Positions 1 through 8,135 of a stretch of 64,000 nt of DNA are shown piece after piece (position 1 is the first letter of the stretch; each line of letters opens with the position of its first letter). The translations under genes were made by a program, and so were the position numbers. Origin of the DNA: Streptomyces sp. DI166 (lineage in GTDB: Bacteria; Actinomycetota; Actinomycetes; Streptomycetales; Streptomycetaceae); the NCBI RefSeq assembly GCF_900091315.1, contig NZ_FLSP01000025.1, positions 32,516 to 96,515 on the forward strand, read 5' to 3'. The notes beneath the pieces are model-generated. The model saw only the letters and a list, made by a program, of their open reading frames with translations, was not told the origin of the DNA and ran no database searches.

Positions 1-350
1 CCGGTCAGGCCCTCGACGATCCGGATCACCTGCGGTGCCCCGTCGCGCGGTGGCATGAAGTCCCGGACACGGACCGAACCGGCCTCGGTGCGCCATACGG
101 ATTCGAGGACGAGCGAGTCACCGCGGTACCGGCGCTCGGCGACTGCTTCGGAGCTCGAACGGTCGGCAGGAGCGGCCGGAGCGATCCGCCAGGTGCCGTG
201 TTTCGGCGTGCCGAGCAAGCCGGTGAAGACGGCCGGCGAGTCGAACCGGGGCAGGCACAGCCAGTCGATCGAACCGTCATCGCAGACGTGGGCACTGGTC
301 TGCATGTCGCCGATCAATCCGTACTGCTCGATGCGCGGAATCCGTTTCAT
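1..350 (-). CDS. Glycoside hydrolase family 15 protein, N-terminal part
   Basis: The reverse strand opens with ATG at 350 and runs off the left edge, giving about 116 residues. The N-terminus reads MKRIPRIEQYGLIGDMQT, followed by a CDDGSIDWLCLPRFDS segment. This is the typical opening of actinobacterial GH15 proteins (glucoamylase, dextranase or trehalase-like), whose first domain is a beta-sandwich. A GGAG stands 9 bases before the ATG. The catalytic (alpha/alpha)6 barrel and its acid/base glutamates lie outside the window, so the substrate cannot be told; cytoplasmic trehalase is a common role for this subgroup in Streptomyces. No signal peptide is visible. The family call is firm and the substrate open. 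Confidence 0.85.
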   Translation of the reverse strand, partial: MKRIPRIEQYGLIGDMQTSAHVCDDGSIDWLCLPRFDSPAVFTGLLGTPKHGTWRIAPAAPADRSSSEAVAERRYRGDSLVLESVWRTEAGSVRVRDFMPPRDGAPQVIRIVEGLT

Positions 351-439
351 CGTGTGGATCTCCGTGAGCCCCGCAGGTCCGGGGCGGTATCGGGGCCGCC
401 GCAGCGGCCGGGAACGGTGGGAAGAGGAGAGGCCGGTGG

Positions 440-583
440 TTACCGGAGTGAGGAAGGGGCGTTCCGGGGTGGCGGCAAGTCCTCGTCGACCCCTGCAGGG
501 CCGGCCGCGCCCTCGCCGTGAAGAACCAGCCAGGCCATCGGCCCGAGGACCAGCCCTATGACGATGGCCCCGGTCACCGTCAT
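440..583 (-). CDS. Tiny predicted membrane protein, 47 aa
   Basis: A 47-codon frame starts at ATG 583 and ends with TAA at 440-442. Its ATG overlaps the TGA of the upstream gene in the pattern ATGA, which suggests translational coupling. Residues 4-21 are hydrophobic (GAIVIGLVLGPMAWLVL) and form one probable membrane helix, followed by an acidic, proline-rich tail. I do not recognise a family. The upstream protein also ends in a hydrophobic helix, so the two may work together at the membrane; that is inference. Because of its size, the support is the coupling, the hydrophobic segment and the good codon pattern. Confidence 0.5.
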   Translation of the reverse strand: MTVTGAIVIGLVLGPMAWLVLHGEGAAGPAGVDEDLPPPRNAPSSLR

Positions 584-1077
584 GTCCGCGGTACCGAAGC
601 GGCGAAGACCAGACAGGCCAGGGCGACGGCGAAGACCGCCCCGCGCAGCGCGTTGATCTGCGGCTTCCGCCAGCGCCGCCCGCGTTTCGATCGGATCGGT
701 CCGGGACCGCCCCGTTCCACGTGTGCCATCAGCTCCCGGGTGGCTTCGGCGAGCTTGACCAAGTACACCCGGCTCGGCATGTAGCCCTCGGGAATGCTTT
801 CGGAGCAGAGCCGTTGCGCTCGCACCAGGACGGGGCTGCCCACAGCGGTCCGTGCTCCCAACTGCGCGACATGACCGCGCAGAAGCCGAACGAGGTCCTC
901 TACATCGGCAGCGTTCTCAGGCAGAGGTGAATCCTCGCCCAGCACGAGCGTTACCGTCTCCGACGCGGCAACCACGTGATCGCGCTCTGGCACCAGCACC
1001 ACGGTGGCGGACTCTCGCCGCCCGCGCCCGCCTCCGAGCTGGCTGTCGCCTCGGCGAGGGTCCAGCGAAAGGCGCAT
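580..1077 (-). CDS. Hypothetical protein resembling DUF6415, with C-terminal membrane helix
   Basis: The product is 165 aa, with ATG at 1077 preceded by AGGAG at 8 bases. The middle contains DVEDLVRLLRGH and a SRVYLVKLAEATREL stretch. These resemble the DUF6415 proteins that are common in Streptomyces and often sit beside TPR-type regulators; I recall this from pattern only. Residues about 143-160 are hydrophobic (AVFAVALACLVFAAS) after a very basic RSKRGRRWRK patch, so the C-terminus is probably membrane-anchored with the bulk inside the cell. It is divergent from the TPR regulator at 1267 and shares a 189-bp intergenic region with it. No enzymatic motif is visible. Confidence 0.6.
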   Translation of the reverse strand: MRLSLDPRRGDSQLGGGRGRRESATVVLVPERDHVVAASETVTLVLGEDSPLPENAADVEDLVRLLRGHVAQLGARTAVGSPVLVRAQRLCSESIPEGYMPSRVYLVKLAEATRELMAHVERGGPGPIRSKRGRRWRKPQINALRGAVFAVALACLVFAASVPRT

Positions 1078-1266
1078 GACACAACTCCTGTTCGGATCAA
1101 GCCAAAGTGAGCCCAAGTCACCAAGTAGCACCGACGACTGGCGTGCGAAGTGAGTGATCTGGTCGCTACGTTGAGCGAACCGTGAATTACGGCCGAGCGG
1201 TATGCCCACACCGCCCGCAGGGCCGTCAAAGGCGTCAAAGATCATTTCGGAACCGAGGGGCAGTCC

Positions 1267-2655
1267 ATGGCCCGTGAACGTAACGTCGCCCTCGCCGCAC
1301 TTCTGCGCGAAGCAGGCTGGTCTCAGGCACAAGCAGCCGCCGCGGTGGCCCGCGTGGCCGCTGAGAGTGGCGTGCGCGAACTCGACGCGATCTCTCGCTC
1401 GCACATCGCCATGTGGGTCCAGGGCACAAAGCCCAGCGGCAGAGCACCGCATATCCTGCGCGAGACGCTGTCCCGCAGACTCGGCCGCCGCCTCTCCCTG
1501 GCCGATCTCGGGCTGGAAGAAGAGCCGACAGGCACGACCGACAGCGGTTCCGACTGGAGCCTCGACCCTCTGACCGCACTGGCCGAGCTGGGAAGCGACG
1601 ATCTCGACATGCACCGACGCAAGCTGCTGGCCACCGCCGCCTACTCCGCGGCCGGCCTTGCCCTGCCCACTACCTCGTGGTGGGCAGCCGCCCCCGCTGC
1701 AGCGGCGAACCGCCGACCGGCCTCCTCGCGCTCGGTGACCCAGGCGGACATCGACGACGTCCGCGACCTCACGGTCTACTACTCCGCGCGCGACCAGCAG
1801 CGAGGCGGCGCATCCGGCCGCAAGGCCCTCGCCAGCCACCTGCTCGACAGTGCGGTACCGCTGCTCGACGGCCGATTCCGCACAGATCAGCTCCGCCGCG
1901 ACACGTACTCCGCCGTGGCGGAGATGACCTACCTCGCCGGTTGGATGGCCTTCGACGCCAGCGAACACCGCACTGCCCAGCGCTACCTCACCATTGCCGC
2001 CCGCATCGCGGCGGAAGCCGGAGACGGACCGCTCGGTGGTCACGTCCTGCGCGCCCTCGCCCACCAGGCCGTGGACCTCGGGCATCCACGCCGGGCACTG
2101 GCCCTGGCCGACGCCTCGATGTCCCGCGACCGCTACGGCCAGGCCAGCCATCGTGAAAAGGCGCTGCTGGCGATCGTCCATGCACGCGCCCTCGCGTCCG
2201 ACGGCGAACGGGCCGGCACCCTCGCGGCCATTAGCCGCGCGGAGCGGGACCTCGCCCGCGCCGACGCCACCGAGGCACCGGCCCGCGTCGGCTTCTTCCA
2301 GGAAGCCTCCCTCGCCCACGAGACGGCCTGCGCCCTGCGCGACATGGGCCAGCCTCGGGACGCGGAGATCCACTTCAAGCGCAGCGTGGCCACGCGCCGA
2401 CGCCAGCAGTTCGCCCGTACCCACAGCGTGACGCTCGGCTACCTCGGCGCGGTGCAGGTCCAACGGGGAAGCCTCGACGAGGCATGCGCCACCTGGAACG
2501 AAGCACTGGACGCCATGACGGGCGTCCACTCCGGCCGGGCGCGTGACGTCATCGTCCGCATCCAGAGCGACCTCTCGCCCGTCCGGCAACGCGGAGGCCG
2601 CAACGTCACCGAACTGGACCGCCGGGCCCGCAGCATGCTGCGGGCCATAGGCTGA
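1267..2655 (+). CDS. TPR-repeat transcriptional regulator-like protein
   Basis: The product is 462 aa. ATG 1267 follows GAGGGG at about 6 bases. Residues 1-85 form a helical, probably DNA-binding region (SQAQAAAAVARVA, then SRSHIAMWVQGTKP). An RRKLLATAAYSAAGLALP segment at residues 117-134 looks like a twin-arginine signal but is internal; many Streptomyces regulators of this type carry it, so export is unlikely. Residues about 190-440 are rich in TPR-like helical pairs (YLTIAARIAAEAG, HREKALLAIVHARALA). The arrangement recalls NsdA-like regulators of development and secondary metabolism. The DUF6415-like gene is divergent and a TrmO-like gene lies 72 bp downstream, possibly cotranscribed. 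No target can be inferred. Confidence 0.75.
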   Translation: MARERNVALAALLREAGWSQAQAAAAVARVAAESGVRELDAISRSHIAMWVQGTKPSGRAPHILRETLSRRLGRRLSLADLGLEEEPTGTTDSGSDWSLDPLTALAELGSDDLDMHRRKLLATAAYSAAGLALPTTSWWAAAPAAAANRRPASSRSVTQADIDDVRDLTVYYSARDQQRGGASGRKALASHLLDSAVPLLDGRFRTDQLRRDTYSAVAEMTYLAGWMAFDASEHRTAQRYLTIAARIAAEAGDGPLGGHVLRALAHQAVDLGHPRRALALADASMSRDRYGQASHREKALLAIVHARALASDGERAGTLAAISRAERDLARADATEAPARVGFFQEASLAHETACALRDMGQPRDAEIHFKRSVATRRRQQFARTHSVTLGYLGAVQVQRGSLDEACATWNEALDAMTGVHSGRARDVIVRIQSDLSPVRQRGGRNVTELDRRARSMLRAIG

Positions 2656-2727
2656 TCGCGACACGAACGTTCGATGCCCGGCGACAGCCCGCAGACCAGT
2701 ATCTCGCAAGGAGAGGAGCCGATACCG

Positions 2728-3225
2728 GTGACGACGTACGAGGTCGGATCGATCGCAACGGTCGTCGGCGGCCACACCTACGTTCAGGACGACTACCAGG
2801 GCGGGGTCCAGTCGGTGATCCGAGTCAACGAGGCATACCCCCTGGAAACGCTGCAAGGTATCGACGAGTTCTCCCACCTGACGGTGACGTGGCGCTTCCA
2901 CCTGGCGCATCCCGAGGACGTCCAGCTCCACGCCCGTAGCCCCAGGGGCAACGCGCAGTGGCCGGCGACCGGAACGTTCGTCCATCGAAACCATCGGCGC
3001 CCAAACCAGTTGGCTGTCAGCTACCCGAGGCTGTTGGGTGTGGACGGCCGCGACCTTCTGGTGACCGATCTCGACGCAGTCGACGGGACGCCAGTGGTTG
3101 ACCTGGCCCCCTACTTCCAGGAGATGGGGCCCCGAGGCTCCGTCCGCCAGCCGACCTGGCCGGGCGAGATGCTCGTCGACTACTGGCGCGACGCAGCGGA
3201 GCGCCCGGGGCCAGGCTTGCCGTAA
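2728..3225 (+). CDS. TrmO/TsaA-type tRNA methyltransferase-like protein
   Basis: The product is 165 aa from GTG 2728, chosen because AAGGAGAGGAG ends 9 bases before it; the in-frame ATG at 2674 has no such site. The sequence follows the TsaA beta-barrel family: IDEFSHLTVTWRFHLA, then ATGTFVHRNHRRPNQLAVS, then LDAVDGTPVVDLAPY. In TrmO these motifs bind S-adenosylmethionine, and the enzyme N6-methylates the t6A37 of tRNA-Thr. The canonical RSPHRPNPIG loop appears here as HRNHRRPNQLA, so the substrate may differ. The gene follows the TPR regulator in the same direction. Family membership is good; the tRNA role is inferred. Confidence 0.75.
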   Translation: MTTYEVGSIATVVGGHTYVQDDYQGGVQSVIRVNEAYPLETLQGIDEFSHLTVTWRFHLAHPEDVQLHARSPRGNAQWPATGTFVHRNHRRPNQLAVSYPRLLGVDGRDLLVTDLDAVDGTPVVDLAPYFQEMGPRGSVRQPTWPGEMLVDYWRDAAERPGPGLP

Positions 3226-3505
3226 CTCCTCGACGCTGGAGTCCCTGCAGGCATACATCAAGCCCTGCCCGCGGGGATACGGGAGGTAGACCAGGAAGTA
3301 TGAGCGTCCTCGCTAACGTCTCCCTCCCGAAAGAGGTTGCGTGCGAGGGCAGGGCCCCAACCCGAAGCCGCTTTCGATGTTTCCGAACTCAGCGTCGCTG
3401 GCGATGAACCGCCGTCGGCCTTTGCGTCGGCCCTGGGGAACGGCGGCGATTGCCGGCACATGGTGGTGGTCCCTTCGGGTTTCGTGAGAGGCAGGGAAAC
3501 CGCGA

Positions 3506-3967
3506 CTAAGCGGAGTGCAGGATCGTGGCCCAAACGTCTTTGCCGTGAGCAGTAGACGAGCAGCCGTATCTGTCGCTGAGCTTCTTGATCAGCATCAGGC
3601 CGCGACCGCCCTCGTCGTTGTCGCCAGTCGAGACGGGGGCTGGGAGCCAGGGGTGCGGGTCACTGACGCACAGGAAGACCCCGTCGGGGGTGCGGGTGAG
3701 GACGACCTTCACTGGAACCGAGGACTCATCCTCCTTGCGGGCGTGCTGGAAGGCATTCGTCAGTAGTTCGGACGCGGTGAGAGTGACCCGCCAGTCGAGT
3801 TCGGTCAGGCCCCACAGATGTAGGCACGCACTGACGAGGTCACGCACGCCCGAGACGGCAGCGGCTGTCAGAGCGACGTCGATTTCGCATGCTCCGGAAC
3901 TCGTCCGGACCGCAGCGCTTGTGCCTTCCGTAGCAGGCTGCTGAGCCTCCATCAGGTGTGCCTTCAC
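3506..3967 (-). CDS. HATPase-fold anti-sigma-factor-like serine kinase
   Basis: The product is 153 aa from GTG 3967 with GAGGGA 6 bases upstream; an alternative ATG lies at 3952. It has the GHKL ATPase motifs of the RsbW/SpoIIAB-like family: an N-box ASELLTNAFQHA, a G1 box VSDPHPWLP and a G2 box EGGRGLMLIKKLSD. Such stand-alone kinases usually phosphorylate an anti-sigma-factor antagonist or bind a sigma factor. It is divergent from the XRE regulator at 4126, an arrangement that resembles the whiJ-type clusters of Streptomyces, where a HATPase gene (abaA-like) sits beside a WhiJ-like regulator. The DUF397 partner of those clusters is not seen here. Activity is inferred from the intact ATP-binding boxes. 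Confidence 0.8.
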   Translation of the reverse strand: MKAHLMEAQQPATEGTSAAVRTSSGACEIDVALTAAAVSGVRDLVSACLHLWGLTELDWRVTLTASELLTNAFQHARKEDESSVPVKVVLTRTPDGVFLCVSDPHPWLPAPVSTGDNDEGGRGLMLIKKLSDRYGCSSTAHGKDVWATILHSA

Positions 3968-4125
3968 GGGGAGTCCCTCGTTCGACGAAATCTCTCCAAC
4001 CGGCGCCGGATGCGGTGTGTACTGGGGTGGCGGCCGTGAGCAACCATTGAGCCAGGCCGACAGAACTGCGTGTAGATCTTGATTCGGAAACCTCGATCTT
4101 CCGTTTCGCGAGCGAGGAACAGCCC

Positions 4126-5529
4126 ATGCCAAGACCCGAGAAGCAGTTGACCCCAGACGCGTCTCCGCGTGACTGGTTCGGTCATGAACTGCGGACCTGG
4201 CGCAAGAAGCGCGGCCCTCTCACGCACGCCGAGTTGGGTGCGAAAGTGCAGGTCAGCGGTTCACTCATTGAGAAGATCGAGAAGGGGACTGCTACCTGCT
4301 CGAAGGACTTGGCTGAGCGCTTGGACGAGGTCCTGCAGACGGGCGGAGTCCTCACCCGGGCGTGGGGGATGGTGTTCGGGCAAACGGAAAAACCCCGCCC
4401 CGAAACGGAAAGTGCACCCCCTGGCAGGGCGGAGACGTCGGTTCAGATCCATGAAGGCCGCATCCTGGGCAGAGGTAGTACAACACCTCCAAGCGGGAGC
4501 CTTGCCTCTGTGGACCGTCGCGCCTTCCTCGCCACGAGCGGCCTTGCCGCCATCGCCCCCATAGACCTCGTCCAGCTCGTGACCCCAGCCGCCCCCCGGG
4601 AGATCCCGACTCAGATCCGCCCGCGCGAGATCAGGCAGCTGAAGTCGCTGGCCGATGTCATCCATCGCCAAGACAACGAGTACGGAGGCGGCGGCGCGGT
4701 GCGAGAACTCGCCCGCGGTGCCATCATGTGGGGCGCCTCCCTGCTGCCGGTGCCCTGCCCCGAGCCCCTGCGGCCTGAACTCCTAGCCTCTGTAGCCCGG
4801 CTAGGGATCGTCGTCGGCGCCTCGCAGTTCGACGCGTACGCCCACGACGATGCCCGAGTCAGCTTCCGGCTAGCCGCTGAGTGCGCGGAAGAAGCCGGGG
4901 AGTGGCACCTGCGCGCCAAGACGTACTCGTTCATGGCCCGGCAGGAAATCTGGGTGGGAGATCCGGATACTGGCCTAACCCACGCAGAGAAGGGTCTGGT
5001 GCGCTCCGACCGACTCACCGCGACCGAGCGTGCCATGCTGCACACCGCACGCGCCCGCGCCTTCGGCAAGATGCGCGACGTAGCCAACACCCTGCGCGCG
5101 GTCGGAGAAGCCGACGCCGCGTTCGAACAGTCCGACCCGGCACAGGATCCGCCGTGGATGGCCTACTACGACTACGCCCAGCACCACGGCGACACCGCCC
5201 ACGCGCTGTTCGATCTCGCGGTCCACGCGAACCAGGACCCCGGGCAGGCGGCCCGCCGCTTCGAAATCGCGGTGAAAGGCCACGGCAACGCCTTCGCCCG
5301 CTCGCGCGCCATCTCCGAGACAAAACTCGCTTCCCTGGTCATGGCCAAGGGCGACGATCCGCGGCACGCGGTCGTGCTCGGCCACCGAGCACTGGACGAC
5401 GTCGGCAAGCTGACCTCCTGCCGGGCCGCCGATGACCTGCGGGAACTCGCCCGGTTCGCAGGCCGTCACCGGCAGCTCCCCGAGGCCAGCGACCTGCGCG
5501 AACGCATCGCGGCTACGGTGCAGGCGTGA
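4126..5529 (+). CDS. XRE-family regulator with TPR-like C-terminal region
   Basis: The product is 467 aa. An XRE helix-turn-helix lies at residues 17-75 (FGHELRTWRKKRG, then THAELGAKVQVSGSLIEKIEKG). A linker leads to a twin-arginine-like segment at 131-150 (RRAFLATSGLAAIAPIDLV). The remaining 300 residues are helical and TPR-like (ARVSFRLAAECAEEAGEWHLRAKTYSFMARQEIW). The gene is divergent from the HATPase gene and overlaps the kinase gene at 5526 by GTGA. The pairing suggests a signalling unit in which the TPR region senses a ligand or partner, but the signal is unknown. The 4126 ATG fits the HTH position; its ribosome binding site (GAGGAA) is moderate. Confidence 0.8.
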   Translation: MPRPEKQLTPDASPRDWFGHELRTWRKKRGPLTHAELGAKVQVSGSLIEKIEKGTATCSKDLAERLDEVLQTGGVLTRAWGMVFGQTEKPRPETESAPPGRAETSVQIHEGRILGRGSTTPPSGSLASVDRRAFLATSGLAAIAPIDLVQLVTPAAPREIPTQIRPREIRQLKSLADVIHRQDNEYGGGGAVRELARGAIMWGASLLPVPCPEPLRPELLASVARLGIVVGASQFDAYAHDDARVSFRLAAECAEEAGEWHLRAKTYSFMARQEIWVGDPDTGLTHAEKGLVRSDRLTATERAMLHTARARAFGKMRDVANTLRAVGEADAAFEQSDPAQDPPWMAYYDYAQHHGDTAHALFDLAVHANQDPGQAARRFEIAVKGHGNAFARSRAISETKLASLVMAKGDDPRHAVVLGHRALDDVGKLTSCRAADDLRELARFAGRHRQLPEASDLRERIAATVQA

Positions 5530-6407
5530 CCACTTCGCCCACGCCCACCCAAGCCGTACTTGAGGAGGCGTGCCTCGCCGCCGGCCTCGACGCGACCAAC
5601 GCCCAACCGATACGGATCGCCGAGAACGCCATATGGCGTCTGCCCGGGGGGGTGGTGGTGCGCATCGCTCGGCCCGGCCAGTCCGCCGCCGCAACGCGCG
5701 AGGTTCAGGTCGCCCGCTGGCTGGCCGCCCAGGGCGTGCCCGCCGTACGCGCCCTTGACCTGCGGCAGCCGGTAGCAGCCAGCGGGCACCCGGTGACCTT
5801 CTGGCTAGAGCTGCCGCCACATGAAATCGGAACCGTCACCGACGTCGTCGTGCTCCTCAAGCAACTGCACGCCCTGCCAAAACCAGACTTGCCACTGGGT
5901 GAGCTAGACCCGTTCGTCCGGTTGGTTGAGCGTATCGACGCAGCGAGCACAATTTCTGACGATGACCGGCAGTGGCTGAACGGCCGGCTTGAAGATCTCA
6001 AGCAGCAATGGGCTTCGAGGCCGGAGGGCCTTCCCGAGTGCGTAGTCCACGGGGATGCATGGGTCGGCAACGTGGCGCGCACGGAGGCCGGCCCGTTGTT
6101 GATGGACTTCGAGCGCGCTTCGTTTGGCCCGCCGGAGTGGGATCTCGTGTCGACCGCGGTGAAGCTCACGACGACCGGTGCGGTGTCTGCAGAGGAGTAC
6201 GCCGCGTTCTGCGAGACCTACGGCGTTGACGTCACGGAGTGGGAAGGGTATGAGCTCCTCGCTGGTGCACGCGAGTTGCGTATGGCGACGTACGCCGCGC
6301 AGCACGCTGCCAGCCGGCCGGAGTGGAGGCGCGAGGCGCAATACCGCATTGACTGCTTGCGCGGCCGGGCCGGGGCACCGCCGTGGCGATGGAAGGGGAT
6401 CATGTAG
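5526..6407 (+). CDS. APH-fold phosphotransferase
   Basis: The product is 293 aa, starting at GTG 5526 inside the stop of the preceding regulator (GTGA), so it is translationally coupled. The eukaryotic-like kinase fold of aminoglycoside and choline phosphotransferases is shown by the catalytic loop VVHGDAWVGNV (D177, N182) and the metal-binding LLMDFERASFGPPEWDL (D194). An N-lobe beta hairpin LPGGVVVRIARPG is also present. Substrates in this family range from antibiotics to small metabolites and proteins. Coupling to a regulator argues for a signalling or self-modification role rather than drug resistance, but that is inference. The catalytic residues are intact. Confidence 0.8.
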   Translation: MTTSPTPTQAVLEEACLAAGLDATNAQPIRIAENAIWRLPGGVVVRIARPGQSAAATREVQVARWLAAQGVPAVRALDLRQPVAASGHPVTFWLELPPHEIGTVTDVVVLLKQLHALPKPDLPLGELDPFVRLVERIDAASTISDDDRQWLNGRLEDLKQQWASRPEGLPECVVHGDAWVGNVARTEAGPLLMDFERASFGPPEWDLVSTAVKLTTTGAVSAEEYAAFCETYGVDVTEWEGYELLAGARELRMATYAAQHAASRPEWRREAQYRIDCLRGRAGAPPWRWKGIM

Positions 6408-6709
6408 CCAACGACCGGCCTCACTAACGGAATTATGCGACGGGTGAATACGGCGATTCGAAGCGCATGCCTGGTATTGGTCGGGGCTGGGCACCATCAC
6501 CAGAGCCCCTTGAACACCCTCTGTCGTTGAATAGCGGAGAGGGTGGCCCGGTACCGGCTGAAAGGGCCACGTGGAGGGGACCACCCGCGTCACGGCGGTA
6601 AAGGAAGACCAGCTAGTGCAGCGTAACCTCAGTATCTGCTGGCCACGCCCAGTGACCCACGGTGCGCAATGACCCGGCCAACCTCACACGTTGCCGGGCC
6701 GGATGAAAC
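6408..6709. other. 302-bp intergenic region with clustered stem-loops
   Basis: No coding frame is convincing here. Between 6515 and 6584 three stems follow each other: CACCCTCT/AGAGGGTG (6515-6522 with 6538-6545), GTGGCCC/GGGCCAC (6543-6549 with 6564-6570) and GTGG-AGGGGA-CCAC (6571-6584). The first two overlap by three bases and would compete. A further terminator-like hairpin lies at 6673-6698. The density of structure could mark a small RNA or an attenuator, but no known class is recognised. Confidence 0.35.
6672..6699 (-). terminator. Probable terminator of the 6710-7228 gene
   Basis: CCCGGC (6673-6678) pairs with GCCGGG (6693-6698), extended by AA/TT next to a single bulged base. It lies about ten bases past the stop of the reverse-strand gene at 6710. 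No U-tract is present, as is common in Streptomyces. Confidence 0.5.
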
Positions 6710-7228
6710 CTACGCCTTATCTCCGAGGTCGTCCTGGTCGTCGTCGATGTCCTCGATAAGTCTGGGGCCGCGACCGTCGTTCTCATACACACGGCGCTCC
6801 CAGGCGGCGCGGAAGGCAGGCAGGTGCTCCTCATCGAGGTAGTAGCCAGCCGTCTTCGACCAACCCTTCTGCGGGTCCGGCGTCGTCGGGCGCACCGGGT
6901 TCGGGATGTCCGGAGACCACCAACCCTCCTTCGCGCCCCGCTTGATGGCCTTCGTCAGAGCAGCTGACGGCCCGCGAAGCGAGTTCTGCCCCCACTTCTC
7001 GCGATAGGCGTAGGCGTCCAGCCAGCCGTCTCCCTGCACCAGCTGGCTCATGAACAGCTGTACGCGGGTGTTGGTGTGGCGCAGCAGCCGGTATGCGCGG
7101 TCGGCCGTCCATACGGTGTCCGGCGCTTCTTGCGTGGCGACCGTTACGCCCTCGGCTCCGGCGAACATCGCCAGCACCTCGCGGGCAAAGTCCTCGGTCG
7201 CGTCCTGCACGTGGATGGTCAGGTCCAT
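6710..7228 (-). CDS. Hypothetical protein, 172 aa
   Basis: The frame starts at ATG 7228 and encodes MDLTIHVQDATEDFAREVL, an alanine/valine-rich N-terminal half, and a region with QLVQGDGWLDAYAYREKWG and ALTKAIKRGAKEGWW. The C-terminus is very acidic (LIEDIDDDQDDLGDKA). The WGQNSLRGPSAALTKAI segment could be part of a winged-helix-like fold, but I do not recognise the family. A GGGGGG run upstream can act as a ribosome binding site. A perfect 14-bp palindrome at 7290-7303, upstream of the start, is a candidate operator. The position among integrase remnants suggests mobile-element cargo. Confidence 0.6.
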   Translation of the reverse strand: MDLTIHVQDATEDFAREVLAMFAGAEGVTVATQEAPDTVWTADRAYRLLRHTNTRVQLFMSQLVQGDGWLDAYAYREKWGQNSLRGPSAALTKAIKRGAKEGWWSPDIPNPVRPTTPDPQKGWSKTAGYYLDEEHLPAFRAAWERRVYENDGRGPRLIEDIDDDQDDLGDKA

Positions 7229-7289
7229 CCGCCCCCCTCAGAGAAACAACCACAGAATGGTCTCGGTTCGACCTGACTGACAGGCTGGC

Positions 7290-7303
7290 ACATGGCGCCA
7301 TGT
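7290..7303. promoter_or_regulatory. Perfect 14-bp palindrome upstream of 6710-7228
   Basis: ACATGGCGCCATGT is a perfect dyad about 62 bp upstream of the start at 7228. It is a plausible operator for a dimeric repressor. No regulator with a known matching site is visible nearby. Confidence 0.35.
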
Positions 7304-7525
7304 CAGACAATGTCGATTCTAAGGTTATTCAAGCTCAATCATCCCGGATCCGACGTCGAACGCACCGTCAGGCAGCCACAGAGCCGTATGTCTGGTCTGA
7401 GTCGTTCGGTTCGCTCCAGGAGCAGACCGACGCCGAAGCCCGCGCCCGGCGAGCGGACCGCGTCCGTCGGCGCCGCGCATCCGGGCAAGCAGTACGACAG
7501 CGGCCGGGCGCTGACGGCGCCGCGG

Positions 7526-8135
7526 TCAGCGGGCGCGGTTCCACCACTCGGCGGCACTCAGCACCAGTACCTTCTGCTCCAGAGCCTCGGCCGCCGTGCC
7601 GCTCTTGACGCGCATGCGGAGAACCAAGCCGAGTACTACGCCGAGCACGACGCCGAGTGCGAGGCCGAGATGCGGTCCGCCATGGACTACTGAAGGCACC
7701 GCGGCGGCGGCCGCGCGCCGTCTGGGAGGATGTGAGGTCCTCAGCAGCTGGTGTCCGGGGCGGCTCCGCGACGGGCGACTGCCCAGGGTCTCGCAGCGCA
7801 TCCGGGTCCTCGTCCTCGAAGAGGCGAAACACCTCGATGCGGCTCCACTCGTCGGACAGCCGGTACTGGTAGTAGATCGGCACGGGCAGAGCGTCGTTCG
7901 TGCCGGTGCGGATCCAGTGGCTCGCCAGGATGGCACCTGCCTCCAGGTAACCGAGAGCCAGGTCGAGATCGTCCTCGTGGGCACCTCCGAGGACAGCGAT
8001 GCTGTTCCACTCTGACCGGCGCGGAGGCAGCCGGGTCATATCAAGCGCGTCATCCCCCGCGGCGTCCACGTCATCCACAAGCGCGTCGTCCATGGGAGCC
8101 ATGGTGGTGGTCCGGGCACCCGACACGCCCCGCAT
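7526..8135 (-). pseudogene. Frameshifted hypothetical gene with C-terminal membrane helix
   Basis: ATG 8135 follows AGGAG at 7 bases. The first roughly 140 residues look like real protein (RSEWNSIAVLGGAHEDDLDLALGY is the style, then ASHWIRTGTNDALPVPIYYQYRLS). Past about 7720 this frame becomes arginine-rich and featureless until 7368. The neighbouring frame there reads VVHGGPHLGLALGVV, a glycine-valine membrane helix, then EQKVLVLSAAEWWNRAR and a stop at 7526. Joining the two frames near the GC-rich 7695-7725 stretch gives one protein of about 200 aa. The downstream frame has a GTG but no ribosome binding site, so one broken gene, or a sequencing error, is likelier than two genes. Function unknown. 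Confidence 0.45.

Noticed and set aside
117..561. Forward frames opposite the GH15 gene
   Set aside because: The reverse strand encodes the conserved GH15 N-terminus; the forward frames are arginine-rich artefacts.
580..3261. Very long open frame on the reverse strand covering the TPR regulator and TrmO genes
   Set aside because: It is antisense to genes with clear families. High GC content leaves long stop-free frames opposite real genes; only the 580-1077 part has its own ribosome site and product.
7292..7693. Forward 133-codon frame
   Set aside because: No ribosome binding site, no recognisable motif, and it lies opposite the frameshifted reverse-strand gene.
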